64,000 nucleotides of DNA, from the NCBI GenBank assembly GCA_963931925.1, contig OZ007576.1, forward strand, positions 16,376,802 through 16,440,801, given 5' to 3'. The translations under genes and the position numbers were made by a program. Below, one piece after another: positions 40,601 to 46,600 of the stretch. The notes beneath the pieces were generated by a model. The model was not told where the DNA came from and ran no database searches. It saw nothing but the letters and a program-made list of their open reading frames with translations. This stretch comes from Onchidella celtica. Taxonomy: Eukaryota; Mollusca; Gastropoda; Systellommatophora; Onchidiidae. The number at the start of each line of letters is the position of its first letter. Within the stretch, counting starts at the first letter, position 1.

Positions 40601-43600
40601 CGAGAAACGATTAACAAATATTCAATATCCGTTTGAATAATACTCAAAACTACTTACGTCGGCAATCTTACCCAGAAGAATTTCAGGTAAAACCGTAGTT
40701 ACACCGGACAGAAATGAATTCTATGGAACACCAAATAATCGTTTTACCTTCTTTTCTCTTTTTACAGTCAGACAATGCGGACTTCCCAACCCACTCTTAC
40801 CCACCCAGAGAGATGAGACCCTTATTTACGGTGGATATTTATCCCCCAAGCTATTTCACCAGTTTCAAGAAGAATTGCACATAGAACCAGTTATGTCAAG
40901 CTGGAAGATCTTTCCATCCTTCCAGCTTGATATAACTGGTTCTATGTGCAATTCTACACAATTCCCCAACTATCAGCTAAGACCTGAAGGGAACTGGCAC
41001 CTCGGTCAGTTGGAGCCAATCTCTTGGACGAATAATAATAATGATTAAATAACCATTTTCACATCATCCATTCAGCCCTACCCCCTAAATACGCCAAAAA
41101 CACAACTGATGAAAAACTGTAGCAAAGATTCTTAAACTTTGAGAATCACTGACTTACCCTCGCTATCGATTGGACATCGATAACTATAGGAAAACCCATG
41201 GCGCAATCCGCACACACAGGAAATGGATCCGTGCAGTGAAGGTGTTATGGACAAGCAAAACAAGACAGTGGAAAAGAATGTCATGTGAACAATCTGATCG
41301 AATCCTATGAATCAATGGATCTGGTAGTGTTTCAAATGTGCTGCAGTTTTATACGTCTCATTACAACTCTTTGATTAAAAGGACTGTGGACAACACAGCA
41401 CCCCTGAGTGCTGTCTGAAACAAATGCTCCTTTTACATCTCCTAAAAGTGATACACACAATATCGATAGCGTTGAACATTTTTTGCTCAGTTTTTGACAT
41501 GAAGAGCGATATCCAATCTCCCTTACAAATGTCCATGCCTGGGATATTCCTGGAAAAAAAAATCCGGCTTACAGGGACACATTACACATTCTGTTTATTC
41601 TCCCTGCCTTGCAAACGTTTATTTCCATTGCCGGGCAATCTGATTCTGGCGGGAATTTATTTATGACATAATTATGCTTCAAAACATTGAAAGCGACAAC
41701 AACCAGACGAAGGTTGCTGTGCTCTTGATAAATTAGCGAGGGCCAAGCGTGGCTGCAGTGGGGATAGCGGCATTTACAAAGCAACAAGACAAAAACACCT
41801 GTTTTGTTTCAGAAAATCCCTGCCAGAATCAGGTTAAATATCCGTTCCAGCTCCCCCCCCCTCCCCCCAACTCCACCACCACCACCACCGCTCTCCCAGG
41901 CGTGGTTGGTCACGATTTCTTTAAATAAGATTACGAAATTCGTGACTCTCCTTGTTTTTATGTCCACATCCTTCAAATAAATCGCGTGACCTTGATGGCA
42001 TGGGTTTCACTGCGAAACATTGCAGGCGAAGGATTTAACAAGGCCGACCACTCTCTGTACATTTTAGTCAAGAGTTGTTTGCCACAAAAGGCGACAAGTT
42101 TCTGTCACAAAGCCAGCCTTGATCACCCGAAACCCCCATACGGCCGGCCTGAAAATCTTTAAACTTTAAACAGTAATCTGTTTTGACCAACCAACCTCGA
42201 CCTGGCAATGTTTTTTGTTCTTTGTTTTATAAGTCTGGCTTTTTAACTGAGCCAATTTCGGATTTCCGCGCTGAGCTTGGTGCGCTAAACATGAACATTT
42301 CGGGCGCCATCTGTTCACTGACGGCTTTCATAGGATTGCCAAATCAAATTAGCCAAGTCTATCTGCCCTGAAGGAACCTACCAAGTCATACACTAACAGT
42401 CATACCACTTCGATGATCATTACATCTTAGTTCTTGTTTTGCCTATCTTCATTTTCTGAGAAACTGGAGATTTTAATATAGTATGACTGTAATAATAATA
42501 ATAATAATAATTGATTTATATAGCGCCAAAATCCACTTAAAGTGCTCGGTGGCGCTTAACAAACACATAGAATACACAGTCTCAAACACTCCAGTATATC
42601 ACACCTACACACTAGCACATCCAAAGATACATTTCAGTAACAGTTCTAGTATCATCTATAAATCATACACTTTTTTGAAAAGCAATGTTTTGAGTTTCGA
42701 TTTGAAGTGCTCTATTGAATTCAACTGTACAAGAGGTATAACAAATTTGCACTTTGACAATTGTTTAAAAAGAGTTGTGGCACTTATTAAGCTGTTTCAC
42801 AGTTCCGATTTATCATAACTCCTTATCTTAATAACTAAAGCCGCAAACATTTAACGTCCAATTTCTCAGTTCTGCAAAAGTGGAGTTGGAACAAACTAGA
42901 ACTAAAGTCGCGGTGTGTCAACAAAATGTGTAGTCAAACGCCAGTACCAATTAATCATCCTGAACACAAGTTGCAGTTCGAAGGAACAACATGATTCATA
43001 AATGCTTTTTGACAATCAAAAACACCCAGTGATTTCAAACACATACTGTGGTAATATTTTGTTCATAACTTACAACCCAATCTTTTGCAACTATTACTTA
43101 AAATTTTACAAAATAAATTGTGTCTGGATCAGCAAAGGGCTAAGTTATGTGCTGAATCTCATACTGACGCACGAACATGCAACTCCAAGATCCGTGCTGA
43201 TACCCAAAGCAGAGCTGCTGGCACATTCAATAACAATATCATTTATATCATTTATAGCCACAGGATATTGGATTGGTAGTATCGTATCGTCAAGTGACTG
43301 ATGGATTGCTTTCTATCGAGCACGGAGCATTGATGTAATCAGCTTAATGTAGGTATCGATCTGGGTAATATGATCGGGGCGTTTTCTGGGCTTTTTTTTT
43401 TTCTGACAGAGAGATTAGTTAGCCTAAAGAAAGAGGGGGAAAGGAAGCTCTTGCCTTGGCCACCAGCATCTTAGTGCAGGGATTTCCTCTGCAATTAATC
43501 CGGCTCTGTCTTGTCGTACACAACAGATAACGGTCTATCTTCTCATCCGTGCTACTTGTCATCCCTACGAAGAGTTTTGATCTTGAACACCAGTTGATCA

Positions 43601-46600
43601 AGGAAGGAATAAAACAACTGTTATCTGTGCTGTCCTCCAACGCTTTGTATAAGGAGATATCAATGCCAGTTACACTATAATGATTTTGCAGCATATTTTG
43701 ACGTCCATTTTTAATAATCACATTTAGATTTTAGTTTACCTACGCTGGCTTTTACTGCTACATTTCTTTCCTGAAACCTGATGGATTTTTAAAATAATAC
43801 TTAACCATCCAGCGTCCAGGGTATCATATTTGAAACAGGTCACCTAGAGTCAAAATGCAATACAAATTATTTGATTCACTTACTCTTCTTATTTTATTAA
43901 CAAATAATTTTTCCAATAAATATTCATAAATTTTGCAATAATCTGACTATATAAAATGAGTACAGCATATTATTTCAGAAATTTTGGAATTGGCAATTTT
44001 CGTCTGATGACTACAGGGTTAAAGAGGCAAAATACGAAGTTACACATCGGCACTTCAAAAACTGTTCTTTTACAAATATAACCCCCGTACGTCCTTGGTG
44101 GATTACCTGCTTGCACTAAGTATTTGTCTTGGCCAAAACATTAATGAACATGACAGGTAAAAGCCAAAGCTTCAAAATGTCCGGGTAATATGAGAGGAGA
44201 TGTACCTAGTGAAAAACATGTTTTCAGGTGTTTCTTCTCTCCTCCCCTAGCGGGCACGTGGGTATTTGCATTCTGAACTTGTTTGGTTGAAATTTCGCAT
44301 CCGTTTACAGCTGCACTGTGGCGATGACATGTCTGATCCAGTTGTATTAACTGGGCTGCAGTGACACTAAGGCAAATTTCCCATATGGGATTAAAGAAAT
44401 CTACAAATACAAATACAAAAAAAATAAAGGCTCGAGAAACCACCCAGACTTGGACCCTCTATCAGGGTGCTCACAAGTAAGTGTCTTAATTACACTGCCA
44501 GATATTAGTGAGGTTGAACCTGCACATCTGAGGAGGAAACAACCGAGGACAAGAACAAGAAGACAGCCAAGATGAGGAACAAGAAGAAAGAGCAAACCAA
44601 CCAGAAGAAAAGCGAGGTGCACATGTCTAGGGTAGTGATACCCCCAAACGAAAGATCTTCAACGGTGAGGTTACACCACAGAATAGAGAATACTAACTAG
44701 ATGCGCTACCGGGCATTGCCCAGAATAAACAATCATGTGATCCCCCCCCCCCCTAGTATAATAAAAGTAATAAACTACAGTCTTGCTTCAGAACTCAAGC
44801 GCACCACAACATTACGCACCAAACTGAACGCTTCATACGGTTACTTTTTATGACATGCACGATACTATATATTACGAAACAAACATGCAAATATACAGAT
44901 GTTACAGAGCAATAAACATTGTTATTTTTTAAAAATACATGCTTGAACTTGAAGTAAACAACTTTTAATTATAGCTATCATCTTCCTTATCTCAATTGAC
45001 ACCTTCCTGCCAAATTTAAGGCCTGAAGAGGGTATAGTTTGGTCAGTTAGTCATGCCAAAGGTTGCAAGTTACTGAAATAGATAATAGATTACCAGATGC
45101 GACACAAGGCAGGAATACGTCATCAATTTTGACTACACTGCGCCATTTTAGCTGAGATCGCACGAACGCAACGATGTTTAATGTAACAATACTAATATCA
45201 GAGAGTATGAATTTAGAGAGAGATCTCACTTTCCCCAAATCGCTAAGCTAGGTCACGGCGGTAACAAGAATTGAAAGAGACTGTCTTCACCAAAGACAGT
45301 GTGCCTATCTGTTTACTTGATTTGTTCATATTTTGGGGTTGATTGGAACTATTTGGAACCGTTTGTAAGCTTTTACTCCCCGTGGAAATGTAAAAACAGG
45401 TATTGTTTACCGCCGATCAAGTCGAGTGAAGTTGCATTTCATCCAAAATGGCGGTACACACCTACTTCCTGTAGTCACGAGAAGTGGGCTTCTTTCGCTT
45501 CTGGTGGTTCTCTATTCTGTGGTCTGAATACCACAGCTATTGCATGGAGGAAAGCTGTACGTACTTCAAATTTCTAACCGGTGCAGAAGAAGAGATACCC
45601 AGTCGTCTACTTTGTGTCTTCTTCTCCGTGCAACAAGGGTCTCGGACCCTGAATATCAACATAAAAGAACCATTTCCTCCAGCCACTTTCACGTCACATT
45701 GCCCAACTGATGTTAAACGCCACCATTGAAAATCTGGGTCACGCTGTCAACACAGCAACTAAATAAAATGTGTTATAACATTTTGATGGGCATCCAGTCA
45801 AAGTTGGCTTGCTGGAGTTGAAAACCCGTAGCCATAAACTGCAGTTTAACGGATGTCTCACTGGGGTTACTGCTGTCAAGTTAATTGCTATGCATACTTG
45901 CCATCCTTTACGTTGGAAAACAACATCCTAGGAATGCTGTGCATCTTCCTTGGAAACCAACCCTTCTCCTGTCATGTGATTTATTTCTCTCTCATTTCTC
46001 TGTTTACATGAAAGCACTACACTACAGAGAATGCTAAGCATAAGTGGGGGAGAGTAGATCGAGGGCCAGAAATGGGGTGGGGGGGGGGGTGGAACAAACG
46101 TTATCGAGCGACAAATACACAAAAAAAAAAGTGACAGATGGGAATGGAAGTCAATGCACGTTGATAAACATCAATAAAAAATGTCCACGGCTCTGGAAAG
46201 ATCGCCATAAAAGTAAAGATGACAAAATGAAAGACAAACAAAAATGAAAGAGGGACAAAATATAAGAACAAATATGGCCGCAATACGAATGACGAACCAC
46301 AGATTTGACCCAAATCTAAAGAAAACAGCAGAAATAATGGTGAAGCAGAAAAAAAAGAAATCAAGGATGAAAAATGCAAAAATAAACCAACAAGTTCTGA
46401 TGCCCTGGAGAACATAAATTCTTAAACTCCATGTCAGGCATCGCGTTCCATCCCCAACTATGTAGGCTCCATGTCATGGCACACAACCCGGACACACAAT
46501 CATGCGCATACAATTTATTTTTGCATTTTTTGTCTGAACTGCATCATAAAAACACCGGATTCCCTCCCCTGCGTCCTTTCGGCCCAGCTTTTCACCGCTG

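Noticed and set aside
44405..44510. Functional tRNA gene
   Set aside because: Only box-like remnants are present; no cloverleaf can be drawn, so it is kept as a SINE remnant.
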